Notes: a model not told the origin generated them from the letters alone. A DNA stretch of 52,062 bases from Bacteroides sp. (GCA_014802535.1 JAAVCC010000014.1:138972-191033); one strand, 5' to 3'; positions 34,120 to 42,573 are shown, numbered from the stretch's first letter. Program-made: numbers and translations.

Positions 34120-34151
34120 TGTGATTTTTTTTGAATAAAAATTTAACAAAA

Positions 34152-34183
34152 TTTGATACTCTCAACATTTTGCTCTAAATTTG
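34152..34183 (+). promoter_or_regulatory. Promoter of sppA-lpxK
   Basis: TTTG (34152-34155), a 20-base spacer and TAAATTTG (34176-34183). The leader to sppA is about 60 bases. Confidence 0.82.
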
Positions 34184-34249
34184 TAGCCAATATAGAAGTA
34201 TTTTGTCATTCATGACAAATTCTCACGTTTCAAAAATAGACATAAGAAA

Positions 34250-36022
34250 ATGTTAAAGCAGTTTTTTATAACACTTCTTGCAGCCATCACGGGTGTTTGG
34301 ATCTCGGTAGGCCTCTTTTTCCTTTTAGGACTTGTTTTTATTGGCGCTATCGCAGCTTCTCAAGATACACAAACCGCTAAAATTGACCGTCATTCAGTGC
34401 TTTATGTTAAGCTTGCCGGTGAAATTGTCGAGCGTCGCAACATAAATTCAATCCTTGCAGAAATCTCAGGGGAGGGTAGTGGTCAATCGCTGTATGAGAT
34501 AGTTTCATCGATTCGTGCGGCTGCCACAAATAAAGATATTGACGGCATTTTCATCGAGGCTGAAGGTGCGTTAGCCGGTACTGCCTCTCGACTTGAAATT
34601 ATTCAGGCTCTCAAATATTTTAAAGAAACGAGTGAAAAATGGATTGTTGCCTATGGCGATTCTTATACCCAGGGCGACTATTTCCTTTCGTCGGTTGCCG
34701 ATTCAATCATAGTTAATCCGATGGGAGGCGTTGACATTCATGGTCTTGCCTCGACAACCTACTTCTACAAAGGTTTGCTTGACAAACTTGGCGTTAAGAT
34801 GCAAATTTTAAAAGTAGGGACATATAAAAGTGCGGTGGAACCGTTCATGCTCACCGAAATCAGCGAGGCAAATCGCGAGCAACAACAACTTTTTCTCGGT
34901 CAGATATGGAATGACGTGACAGGTGTGATAGCCGATTCGCGCGGTGTTGATCGTGCTGATGTCAACAATTGGGCTGATAACCTTGTCATGACTGACGATG
35001 CCAAAACTTATATCCCGAAACATATTGTTTCATCGGTTGATTATCGTCATGCAGTGATAACATTGCTTAAACAGTTGACCGATACAGATGAAGACGACGA
35101 TATCAATTTTGTTACACCCGATAAGTATGTCGCATCGGCTAAAATACCTCATACTGACAAGACATCTAATAACATTGCCGTCTTATTTGCCGAGGGTGAG
35201 ATTGCTGACGCCGGTCGTGAAGGTATCATTGGCCCCAAAATGGTTGCTCAGATTGAAAAACTCATCGACTCTGACTCTAACGACGGACTCATCATGCGTG
35301 TAAATTCGCCCGGTGGTAGTGCATTTGCATCTGAACAGATTTGGGAAGCCCTCCAACGCTATAAAGCTACCGGGCGTCCATTCTATGTTTCGATGGGCGA
35401 TTATGCGGCTTCGGGCGGCTATTATATCTCGTGTGGCGCTGACCGCATTTATGCTCAGCCGGTTACACTTACCGGTTCAATTGGCATTTTCGGTATGATT
35501 CCTTGTATCGAAGGTTTGCTCGAAGATAAACTTGCGGTGACTCAGTCGGTGGTCGCTACAAATAAAAATGCTAATTTCGTGTCGATTACTCAACCGTTAA
35601 ACGAGCAGCAAACCGCAATGATGCAAAAAATGATTAACCGCGGATATGAGGTGTTCACATCTCGTTGCGCTCAAGGTCGAAATATGCCGATTGATTCAAT
35701 CAAGGCAATCGCCGAGGGACGTGTATGGGATGGCCGCACGGCTATGCGTCTCGGTCTTGTCGATCGTATGGGCAATCTTGAAGATGCTATTGCCGATATG
35801 GCTCAGGAACTCGACTTTACGTCAAAATATACGGTGACAACCTACCCCAAACAAAAACTCGATTTTTGGGAACAGCTTGAAGAGCTTCAGGATGCCGGAT
35901 TTATACGTCAATATATCCTTAAAACTTCTAACGACCCGGCGGCTGAGGTTTTGCGCACTGCCGAGAAAGTCAAAGACTGGTCGCCGATTCAAGCCCGAAT
36001 GATTGAGACCGTTATTAACTGA
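34250..36022 (+). CDS. sppA: Signal peptide peptidase SppA (67K long form)
   Basis: A 590-residue membrane-anchored serine protease degrading cleaved signal peptides. It has one N-terminal helix (about 8-34) and two homologous crotonase-like halves. The general-base Lys is in the first half (ILKVGTYKSAVEPFMLTE, about 183-200). The nucleophile Ser is in the second half (YVSMGDYAASGGYYISCGAD, about 380-399). The linker SPGGSAFASEQIWEAL and the exit LTGSIGIFGMIP motif are conserved. The length matches the tandem 67K form rather than the half-length one. It is 16 bases upstream of lpxK, so co-transcribed. Confidence 0.95.
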   Translation: MLKQFFITLLAAITGVWISVGLFFLLGLVFIGAIAASQDTQTAKIDRHSVLYVKLAGEIVERRNINSILAEISGEGSGQSLYEIVSSIRAAATNKDIDGIFIEAEGALAGTASRLEIIQALKYFKETSEKWIVAYGDSYTQGDYFLSSVADSIIVNPMGGVDIHGLASTTYFYKGLLDKLGVKMQILKVGTYKSAVEPFMLTEISEANREQQQLFLGQIWNDVTGVIADSRGVDRADVNNWADNLVMTDDAKTYIPKHIVSSVDYRHAVITLLKQLTDTDEDDDINFVTPDKYVASAKIPHTDKTSNNIAVLFAEGEIADAGREGIIGPKMVAQIEKLIDSDSNDGLIMRVNSPGGSAFASEQIWEALQRYKATGRPFYVSMGDYAASGGYYISCGADRIYAQPVTLTGSIGIFGMIPCIEGLLEDKLAVTQSVVATNKNANFVSITQPLNEQQTAMMQKMINRGYEVFTSRCAQGRNMPIDSIKAIAEGRVWDGRTAMRLGLVDRMGNLEDAIADMAQELDFTSKYTVTTYPKQKLDFWEQLEELQDAGFIRQYILKTSNDPAAEVLRTAEKVKDWSPIQARMIETVIN

Positions 36023-36038
36023 TAAAAATTAAACCCGC

Positions 36039-37145
36039 GTGAAACCAAATAAATTCATATCGCAGTTCGTTCTATATCCTGCTTCACGTCTTTATGGAGC
36101 CGGTGTCGAGTTGCGCAATATGATGTTTAAATGCGGGATTTTCAAACAACGTGCCTTCAACGTTCCCGTGATTGTTGTCGGCAATATTGCTGTTGGCGGA
36201 ACAGGCAAAACTCCCCATGCCGAGTATATTATTTCTTTGATGAGAAAACACCACACGGTCGGGGTGCTTAGTCGTGGATACGGTCGTCGTACTCATGGCT
36301 TCCGAATGGTTGATGATAAGTCAACACCGCGCACTGTTGGTGACGAGCCTTATCAGATGTATCATAAATATAAAGGCAACAAAGTGTTCTTTGCTGTTTG
36401 TGAAGATCGTGTCAAGGGCATCGAAAATATGCTTCGCATCCATCCCGAAATTTCGGTGTTTGTGCTTGACGACGCATTTCAGCATCGCTATGTCAAGCCT
36501 TCGGTTGCTATAGTTTTGATGGAGTATAGCCGCCCGATATTCAATGATTCACTTCTTCCTTATGGGCGTTTGCGTGAACCTGCCGAAGCGATTGAACGCG
36601 CCGACATTGTTGTCGTGACTAAATGTCCTGAAGATGTCAAACCTCTTGAATTCAGAATGTTGAAACATAATCTCAATCTGTTTCAATACCAACAGCTGTT
36701 TTTCTCAAAATTTGATTATCGCGATCCTGTACCATTGTTTCCCGATGTTGCGAAACCGGTAGATTCATTCAAGTGGCTTGATAAAAATGATGGTATTCTT
36801 GCGGTATGTGGCATTGGAAATCCACGTCCGTTCATCGAACACCTGCGGTCATTCGGTGCGCTTGTCCGTGTAAAATTGTTTAGCGACCATCACTATTATA
36901 AAGAACGTGATTATAAGGAGATTGTCGAACGTTTTGACAATCTTAAAGGCAATCATAAATTTATAATGACTACCGAAAAAGATGCCGTCCGTATTCTTTC
37001 GTCCGACAATTTCCCGAACCGACTCAAACCGTTCATATACTTTATTCCGGTTGAAGTGATGTTTGAGGGAATGCCCGGTGGTGATACCTTTGACCAAACA
37101 ATTGAAAAGCTTATTCGCAACGCAAACTTTGCGGTTAAAAAATAA
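36039..37145 (+). CDS. lpxK: Tetraacyldisaccharide 4'-kinase LpxK
   Basis: A 368-residue inner-membrane-associated enzyme phosphorylating the 4' position of lipid A disaccharide. It has an N-terminal amphipathic segment, then Walker A PVIVVGNIAVGGTGKTPHAE (about 44-63), SRGYGRR, VGDEPYQM, and FVLDDAFQHRYV carrying the catalytic Asp-Asp-x-x-Gln-His pattern. LLPYGRLREP follows. The start is GTG at 36039, chosen because KPNKFISQFVLYPASRLYG is the conserved family N-terminus and no ATG is near. It lies 16 bases after sppA, suggesting joint envelope expression. Confidence 0.95.
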   Translation: MKPNKFISQFVLYPASRLYGAGVELRNMMFKCGIFKQRAFNVPVIVVGNIAVGGTGKTPHAEYIISLMRKHHTVGVLSRGYGRRTHGFRMVDDKSTPRTVGDEPYQMYHKYKGNKVFFAVCEDRVKGIENMLRIHPEISVFVLDDAFQHRYVKPSVAIVLMEYSRPIFNDSLLPYGRLREPAEAIERADIVVVTKCPEDVKPLEFRMLKHNLNLFQYQQLFFSKFDYRDPVPLFPDVAKPVDSFKWLDKNDGILAVCGIGNPRPFIEHLRSFGALVRVKLFSDHHYYKERDYKEIVERFDNLKGNHKFIMTTEKDAVRILSSDNFPNRLKPFIYFIPVEVMFEGMPGGDTFDQTIEKLIRNANFAVKK

Positions 37146-37217
37146 TAATCATTTGCGCCCGACAAAACCTTAATAGTTGACTCGGCGTTTAACTGTTTAT
37201 AATTTAATACATAGATT

Positions 37218-38033
37218 ATGCTTGAACAAATCAGACAAACTGCCGACTTTTTGTCGGAACGTATAACAGGCAAGATGCCTGAAATTGCTATCATTCTCGG
37301 TACAGGTCTCGGTCCGATCGTTGATTATATTGAAGAAGCTCAATACATTCCATATGCCGAGATTCCAAACTTCCCGATTTCAACCGTTGAAGGGCATAGC
37401 GGAAACCTCATTTTCGGTAAAATGGGTGGAAAACGTGTTATGGCAATGCAGGGCCGTTTTCACTACTACGAAGGCTACGACATGAAGCAGGTAACATTCC
37501 CGGTTCGTGTTATGCAGGCTCTCGGCATCAAGACTCTCTTGGTCAGCAATGCCGCCGGCGGGATGAATAAAGACTTCAAGGTTGGTGACGTGATGGTTAT
37601 CACTGACCATATCAATCTTTTCCCCGAAAATCCCTTGCGCGGTCATAACTACAACGAACTCGGAACGCGTTTCCCCTCGATGACCGAGGCATATTGCCAG
37701 GAATATATCGACAAAGCTTTTGAAATTGCCCGCCGTCTTGATATGAGACTTGTTCATGGCGTGTATGTAGGCACTCCCGGCCCGACTTTTGAAACTCGTG
37801 CCGAATATGAATATTTCCGTATTATTGGTGGAGATGCCGTTGGTATGTCAACCGTTCCCGAAGTTATCGTTGCAAACCACGCCGGAATGAAGGTGTTTGG
37901 TCTTTCTGTAATCACCGACCTTGGTGGAAAAGATATCAAGATTGCGCCATCTCACGAAGAAGTGCAGCAGGCTGCTGTCACCGCTCAACCGACCACCGTT
38001 ACCCTCATCACCGAGATGGTAAAAGCAATTTGA
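37218..38033 (+). CDS. Purine nucleoside phosphorylase (trimeric type)
   Basis: A 271-residue cytoplasmic enzyme cleaving (deoxy)guanosine and inosine with phosphate in purine salvage. The family motifs are IILGTGLGPIVDYIEE (phosphate-binding serine position replaced by Thr/Gly-rich loop), VEGHSGNLIFGKMGGKRVM, QGRFHYYEGYD, LLVSNAAGGMN, YVGTPGPTFETRAEYEYFR, and MSTVPEVIVANHAGM. The length fits the trimeric PNP class (PunA/XapA) rather than hexameric DeoD. It is 72 bases after lpxK with no clear promoter seen, and 4 bases before thiL. Confidence 0.95.
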   Translation: MLEQIRQTADFLSERITGKMPEIAIILGTGLGPIVDYIEEAQYIPYAEIPNFPISTVEGHSGNLIFGKMGGKRVMAMQGRFHYYEGYDMKQVTFPVRVMQALGIKTLLVSNAAGGMNKDFKVGDVMVITDHINLFPENPLRGHNYNELGTRFPSMTEAYCQEYIDKAFEIARRLDMRLVHGVYVGTPGPTFETRAEYEYFRIIGGDAVGMSTVPEVIVANHAGMKVFGLSVITDLGGKDIKIAPSHEEVQQAAVTAQPTTVTLITEMVKAI

Positions 38034-38037
38034 GTTT

Positions 38038-39087
38038 ATGGACGACAAATTAACCGAAATATCAACAATCGGAGAGTTTGGGTTGATCGACCGACTCACC
38101 TCCGATCTAAAGACTGTCAATGAGTCAACACTTCGCAGTGTTGGCGACGATTGTGCCGTCTTGTCCTATCCCAAAACCGACGTTCTTGTCTCGACCGACC
38201 TGCTCCTTGAAGGCGTTCATTTCGATTTGACCTATGTCCCATTGAAACACCTTGGCTATAAATCTGTTGTTGTTAATCTGTCAGATATATATGCCATGAA
38301 CGGACGTCCGCGCCAAATCACCGTGTCGCTCGGAATTTCAAAACGCTTTGCGGTCGAACATATCGAAGAACTTTACAGCGGTATCAAGCTTGCCTGTCAG
38401 GTTTATGGTGTCGATCTTGTAGGTGGCGATACGACATCATCACGTCAGGGACTCGTTATCAGCATTACTGCAATCGGCGAAGCCGAACACTCAAAAGTGG
38501 TGACCCGCGCCGGCGCCAAAGATACCGATCTGATTTGTGTTTCGGGCGATCTCGGAGCAGCTTATATGGGACTTCAACTTCTTGAACGCGAAAAATTTGC
38601 ATCGGCAGGTAAAAAAGATTTCCAGCCCGACTTTGCCGGTAAGGAATATCTCGTTGAACGTCAGCTTAAACCCGAAGCTCGCAAAGATGTTATTGCCGAA
38701 CTCGAAAAGGCAGGTATTGTTCCAACTTCAATGATGGATATTTCTGACGGACTTTCATCTGAACTGCTTCATATCTGCAAACAGTCCGATGCCGGGTGTC
38801 GCATATATGAAGATCGAATTCCAATCGACTACCAAACCGCTTTGATGGCTGAGGAATTGAATATGAACCTTGTGACTGCTGCCATGAATGGGGGAGAGGA
38901 CTATGAACTCTTGTTTACCGTTCCGCTTCACTATCATGACCAAGTATCAAAAATTCCCGGAATAAAAGTAATCGGACACATCACAAAGCCATCGCTCGGA
39001 TGCGCTATGATAACTCGTGACGGTAACGAAATTCCGTTAAAGGCGCAGGGCTTCAACCACATGTCTCCTGTTGAAGAGACCAAATAA
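38038..39087 (+). CDS. thiL: Thiamine-monophosphate kinase
   Basis: A 349-residue cytoplasmic kinase making thiamine pyrophosphate from thiamine monophosphate. The N-terminal GEFGLIDRLT, VGDDCAVLSY (Mg/nucleotide-binding Asp pair), VSTDLLLEGVHFDLTYVP and VVNLSDIYAMNGRPRQITVS are family signatures. DLVGGDTTSSRQGLVISI and MMDISDGLSSELLHI form the second metal-binding half, and NGGEDYELLFTV is also present. It is probably co-transcribed with the PNP gene, 4 bases upstream, and is followed by a strong terminator. No other thi gene is nearby. Confidence 0.95.
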   Translation: MDDKLTEISTIGEFGLIDRLTSDLKTVNESTLRSVGDDCAVLSYPKTDVLVSTDLLLEGVHFDLTYVPLKHLGYKSVVVNLSDIYAMNGRPRQITVSLGISKRFAVEHIEELYSGIKLACQVYGVDLVGGDTTSSRQGLVISITAIGEAEHSKVVTRAGAKDTDLICVSGDLGAAYMGLQLLEREKFASAGKKDFQPDFAGKEYLVERQLKPEARKDVIAELEKAGIVPTSMMDISDGLSSELLHICKQSDAGCRIYEDRIPIDYQTALMAEELNMNLVTAAMNGGEDYELLFTVPLHYHDQVSKIPGIKVIGHITKPSLGCAMITRDGNEIPLKAQGFNHMSPVEETK

Positions 39088-39105
39088 TGTCACTATCTGA
39101 CCCAT

Positions 39106-39143
39106 AAAAAAGAGTTGCATTAATATTGATGCAACTCTTTTTT
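39106..39143 (+). terminator. Rho-independent terminator after thiL
   Basis: A perfect 15-bp stem, 39106-39120 with 39129-39143 (core AGAGTTGCAT/ATGCAACTCT), an 8-base loop and a T-run closing into AATTT. It begins 18 bases after the thiL stop. Confidence 0.93.
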
Positions 39144-39177
39144 TTAATTTCATTGATTTATAGTAGAATATGTATTC

Positions 39178-39223
39178 CATTCGGTAGTTTGGCCGAAAAT
39201 CATTCGGTAGTTTGGCTGAAATT
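39178..39223. repeat. Two 23-bp direct repeats at the 3' end of DUF4143 module 2
   Basis: Units 39178-39200 and 39201-39223 both carry CATTCGGTAGTTTGG followed by CCGAA or CTGAA. They are the same family and orientation as the four units at 40550-40641. The second unit ends inside the ATPase stop codon (39222-39224). Confidence 0.93.
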
Positions 39224-40505
39224 AATCCTTTAGGCAACCGATTGGAACGACCAAAACACCGTCTTCACGTTTATATGCATAGTCTCCATTAGCCGTTAAA
39301 ACCATTAAAAATGAAGGTGATTTCATTTTGTCGGTATCAATTTTATTAGCGAGCGTTTTTAATGTTTCAGCACCTTGGTTAATTGATGTGTCACCACCTA
39401 ATTTGATTTCTATCAAGCCATATCGACCGTCTCTTAAATGAACGACCGCATCACATTCAAGCCCGTTTTTATCTCTATAGTGATATACGCCACCATTTAA
39501 TGCTTCGGAATAGACTTTTAAATCTCTTATACATAGAGTCTCAAACAATAGCCCAAATGTATTTAGGTCAGAAATCAAATCAGACGGTCCAATGCCCAAA
39601 GAAGCGGTTGCAATTGAAGGGTCTGTAAAATATCGGGTATCAGATGATCTCATCGCTGTTTTTGAACGTAGATTTGGATTCCAAGCCTCTACATCTTCAA
39701 TTACGAATAATCTTTTCAGTGCATTGATATATGATGATATTGTATCGATATCAATCGAATCTCCCTCATTTTCAATTAAGTCGGCCTTAATTACAGAATT
39801 GTTTACCTGAGAGCCTTGATGGCGCGAATATGAACGTAATAAACGATGAACACGTGTCGCATCGCGATTAACGCCATCGACTAATTGTATATCTCTTTTT
39901 TCAACTGCCGAAACATAATCAAAAGCTTGATCTAACGCAATATCATCTTCCATATCTACTGCTAAAGGCCAACCGCCGCGACAGGTAAGGAATGCGACTC
40001 GTTCCAAATCTAAATCAGATATCCCCGATATGTTGGTGTCACCATCAAATAAGGCTTTTAATGATACATCGCCGGTTGAATCTCCTGATTCCCATAATGA
40101 CATAGGTCTCATTCTAACCCATGCAAAACGGCCAGTCCCGGTGTGAAAAACTTCGCTCATATCCGGTGGAACACTTGATCCCGTAAGAACAAACAGTCCT
40201 AAATCTTTACTATGATCAGATTCAAACCTGACGGCGTCCCAGAGCTTTGGCGCAACCTGCCATTCGTCAATTAATCGTGGCTTTTCACCTCTCAATAATA
40301 ATTCGGGATTAAGTGTCGCCAGTTGAATGTTCTGTTCTCTTTTACCAGACTCTGACATATATAAGACACTTTTGCAAAGCTGTTCGGCGGTTGTAGTTTT
40401 ACCACACCACTTCGCTCCTTCTAAAAGCACCGCACCTTTTCCTTTTAACTTCCGTTCAAGGATTTTATCTGCAATTCTCGGTCTATATTGCTCTATTTTA
40501 GTCAT
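39222..40505 (-). CDS. AAA+ ATPase with DUF4143 domain (module 2)
   Basis: A 427-residue member of the same family as the protein at 25174-26565 but distant in sequence. The N-terminal AAA+ domain has Walker A LLEGAKWCGKTT (about 27-38), Walker B PRLIDEWQVAPKLWD (about 76-90, with the family's DEWQ) and sensor LFVLTGSSVPPD. A helical middle follows. The C-terminal DUF4143 region ends in LECDAVVHLRDGRYGLIEIK (about 355-374), a D...ExK nuclease-like pattern, then LGGDTSINQGAETLKTLANK. It is bracketed by 23-bp repeats (two at 3', four at 5') and sits between two terminators, so it looks like a self-contained insert. Its biological role is unknown. Confidence 0.88.
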   Translation of the reverse strand: MTKIEQYRPRIADKILERKLKGKGAVLLEGAKWCGKTTTAEQLCKSVLYMSESGKREQNIQLATLNPELLLRGEKPRLIDEWQVAPKLWDAVRFESDHSKDLGLFVLTGSSVPPDMSEVFHTGTGRFAWVRMRPMSLWESGDSTGDVSLKALFDGDTNISGISDLDLERVAFLTCRGGWPLAVDMEDDIALDQAFDYVSAVEKRDIQLVDGVNRDATRVHRLLRSYSRHQGSQVNNSVIKADLIENEGDSIDIDTISSYINALKRLFVIEDVEAWNPNLRSKTAMRSSDTRYFTDPSIATASLGIGPSDLISDLNTFGLLFETLCIRDLKVYSEALNGGVYHYRDKNGLECDAVVHLRDGRYGLIEIKLGGDTSINQGAETLKTLANKIDTDKMKSPSFLMVLTANGDYAYKREDGVLVVPIGCLKD

Positions 40506-40525
40506 ATATTGTTTGTTTTAGGCTG

Positions 40526-40533
40526 CAAATATA
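40526..40533 (-). promoter_or_regulatory. -7 element of DUF4143 ATPase 2
   Basis: Minus-strand TATATTTG matches TAnnTTTG, about 20 bases before the ATG at 40505. The corresponding -33 position (about 40553-40556) lies inside the first 23-bp repeat, and no TTTG is present there. This is consistent with a promoter that depends on a factor bound to the repeats. Confidence 0.6.
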
Positions 40534-40549
40534 CGAAAATTAATTTAAT

Positions 40550-40641
40550 CATTCGGTAGTTTGGCCGAAAATCATTCGGTAGTTTGGCCGAAATTCGTTC
40601 GGTAGTTTGGCTGAATTCCATTCGGTAGTTTGGCTGAATTC
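40550..40641. repeat. Four 23-bp direct repeats upstream of DUF4143 ATPase 2
   Basis: Units start at 40550, 40573, 40596 and 40619, with no spacer and exact 23-base period. All share TTCGGTAGTTTGG. The last two have CTGAA where the first two have CCGAA. Each unit can form TTCGG/CCGAA around an 8-base loop. On plus-strand RNA the C-to-T change keeps a G-U pair; on the minus strand it would give an A-C mismatch. Confidence 0.95.
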
Positions 40642-40646
40642 TGTCC

Positions 40647-40692
40647 AATTCCGAACTTTTCCACTGTTTCATTCCGAACTTTTCTATTTTAA
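40647..40692. repeat. Second 23-base-period repeat pair next to the first array
   Basis: TTCCGAACTTTTC occurs at 40649 and 40672, again exactly 23 bases apart, shifted by 5 bases from the phase of the first array. The sequence resembles a diverged form (CATTC-G-A--TTT pattern) of the main repeat. Confidence 0.8.
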
Positions 40693-40717
40693 CAGTACAT
40701 TTATTAAAAATAGAACA

Positions 40718-40757
40718 AGGAGCTATGTCAATTTCCCGACATAGCTCCTCTTTTTTT
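40718..40757 (+). terminator. Orphan rho-independent terminator beyond the repeat array
   Basis: AGGAGCTATGTC (40718-40729) pairs perfectly over 12 bp with GACATAGCTCCT (40738-40749), followed by C and seven Ts. The T-tract makes it a plus-strand terminator, yet both flanking genes are on the minus strand, so no annotated transcript ends here. Confidence 0.85.
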
Positions 40758-40810
40758 GTGACATGTAAGCAGAGTAAAAATTCATAATCAAAATCCCCTG
40801 TAATATGCGT

Positions 40811-40827
40811 ATCTCTTACAAAGAGAT
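40811..40827. promoter_or_regulatory. 17-bp palindrome, copy 1
   Basis: ATCTCTTACAAAGAGAT: a 7-bp perfect inverted repeat with a 3-base centre, identical (as reverse complement) to copies upstream of both susC genes (45783-45799, 46245-46261). Here it lies downstream of the left susCD pair. The rest of 40758-40971 is AT-rich with no gene recognised. Confidence 0.7.
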
Positions 40828-40971
40828 ATTTGCTGTTGTGTATTATTCTGTTAATCAGTTGCTTGTCGAGTCAAATCAAACTTGTTTTGTCAAATTTCAG
40901 GTAGTTTGAAGTTGAAATATATTTGGTTATTTAGTTGAAATTTGCACACTTCTTAACTTTTCTATCCTTAT

Positions 40972-41006
40972 TAAAAAACAACCCCGGCTCATCAAGAGTC
41001 GGGGTT
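40972..41006 (-). terminator. Terminator of the left susCD operon
   Basis: AACCCCGGCTC (40980-40990) pairs with GAGTCGGGGTT (40996-41006) with one G-T wobble. Leftward it is followed by a TTGTTTTTT-like tract (about 40971-40979). It starts 29 bases after the susD stop. Confidence 0.88.
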
Positions 41007-41034
41007 GCAAAGTTGTCAGAAAATATTAACTTGT

Positions 41035-42573
41035 TTAGGGATTCTGATCAGCTGTTGTGATTTCGGGATTATTTTCCATCTCTACGGTAGGAATCTGGTA
41101 GATCATTTTTGCGTCTTGACCATTGTAACGAACTGCGCCGACATATTCAAGACCGGCGATAGGAGCATCGGTGCTGAGCGAACGGTCGATTGACTCATTA
41201 CGACGTTTGATGTCGAAGAGACGTGAACCTTCTTCAAACATATCGATACGTTTGTTAACACAGATTTCTTTGTAAAGATCATTGCCTGATGTTGAGCAGG
41301 TGTAGCCGGGAACGCGAGTTGACATGATTGTAGTCAACATTTCCTTTGCTTGGGCTTCCTGACCATTGAGGTAGTATGCTTCAGCCGCTACATAATACAT
41401 TTCGGCAATACGGAAATATATTACGTCAGAGGTAAAAGGTCCTTCGGCACCTTCAGAGGTCAAATAAACATCACGGAATTTATTTGAGAGATAGGGAAGC
41501 CAGCCATTACCTTTTTCATAAGAGAAGTCAACCTCAAGAAGGTTGTAATCTTCCTGATAGCCGAACCATTGTTTACGGATATCGTTATCGGCAATCTGAT
41601 CATAGAGTTCAGAAGCGATGAGTTTACGATAACCAACCTGACCTCCGTAACCGGGCATATAGGTGTCCATGTGAGAGAAGAATGACGCATAGTAGCAAGT
41701 GTTTTCAGTGTCAACCTTATATCCCCAGAGAACTTCGGGCATATCAAGTGAGTTGAAACCGCTTGTCATCCATTCGTTAGTGTTGAGCGAACCGCCCTCG
41801 ATAGCAACTTCAGCCCATTTTGCAGCATTGGCATAGTCGCCGGTGAACATGAGGACATTCGCATAGATAAATGCAGCTGCATATTCTGAGATACTGCCTT
41901 TGTCGGCAAAACGAGCACCTTTAAGATAGTTGTAACCGGTTTCACAGTCAGAAATAATCTGAGCATAGATATCTTTTACAGGAACACGTTCGCTGCGATA
42001 TTCGCTTTCGGTTTTCAAGGGAACACCGAGTGCATCGGGATTCACCTGATAGGGCTGTTGCCACATATTGATGAGCAAGAAGTAATTGTAGGCGCGCAGA
42101 GCGTATGCTTGACCGAGCATTTTGGCCGCATCAGCCGAAGCTTCTTCTCCTTCAGCCGGTTTGAGAAGCTCAATAACAGTGTTACAGTCATTGACAACCT
42201 GATAGAGTTCGCGCCAAGTTGCAGTCACACGACGATATGCAGCCATGCGATTGTCGAGCTGATAGTCGAAGCTGAACCATTGAGCATTACGGGGCAATGT
42301 AACATCGTCGGTCATCATATCCATAGTGATACGAAGAGCTTGGATACCATAGATATCGTGGCTGGTACGCCATTCACCACCATTATAGAAGTTGGCATAA
42401 GCTCCGGTGATATAAGACTGCACTTTTGAAGGGTCATCCTGCATAGCCTCAGCCACTTCTTCGCCGTCAATGAGACCTTCGGGCTTGGTATCAAGGAAAT
42501 CTTCAGAACAAGAAGACACTGCCACGAGCGCTCCTAAAGCGATTCCCTTGAAGATTATATTATTGAATTTCAT
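41035..42573 (-). CDS. SusD/RagB-family outer-membrane lipoprotein (left pair)
   Basis: A 512-residue surface lipoprotein that captures nutrient (usually glycan) ligands and acts as the lid of its SusC partner. The signal IIFKGIALGALVAVSSC has a lipobox Cys22, followed by SEDFLDTKPEG, typical of the SusD N-terminus. TPR-like helices fill the rest (GQAYALRAYNYFLLINMWQQ; ADKGSISEYAAAFIYANVLMF). The C-terminus has FRIAEMYYVAAEAYYLNGQE and RIDMFEEGSRLFDIKRRNES, hallmark SusD segments. It starts 13 bases after susC and is followed by a terminator, so the transcript is susC-susD. The ligand cannot be inferred; no glycoside hydrolase is adjacent. Confidence 0.94.
   Translation of the reverse strand: MKFNNIIFKGIALGALVAVSSCSEDFLDTKPEGLIDGEEVAEAMQDDPSKVQSYITGAYANFYNGGEWRTSHDIYGIQALRITMDMMTDDVTLPRNAQWFSFDYQLDNRMAAYRRVTATWRELYQVVNDCNTVIELLKPAEGEEASADAAKMLGQAYALRAYNYFLLINMWQQPYQVNPDALGVPLKTESEYRSERVPVKDIYAQIISDCETGYNYLKGARFADKGSISEYAAAFIYANVLMFTGDYANAAKWAEVAIEGGSLNTNEWMTSGFNSLDMPEVLWGYKVDTENTCYYASFFSHMDTYMPGYGGQVGYRKLIASELYDQIADNDIRKQWFGYQEDYNLLEVDFSYEKGNGWLPYLSNKFRDVYLTSEGAEGPFTSDVIYFRIAEMYYVAAEAYYLNGQEAQAKEMLTTIMSTRVPGYTCSTSGNDLYKEICVNKRIDMFEEGSRLFDIKRRNESIDRSLSTDAPIAGLEYVGAVRYNGQDAKMIYQIPTVEMENNPEITTADQNP

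Noticed and set aside
40550-40641. CRISPR array at the 23-bp repeats
   Set aside because: The repeats are directly tandem with no spacers and no cas genes; the adjacent gene is a DUF4143 ATPase.
40700-40790. Short minus-strand frame following the third 17-bp palindrome
   Set aside because: About 20 codons overlapping a terminator, with no recognisable signal or conservation evidence.
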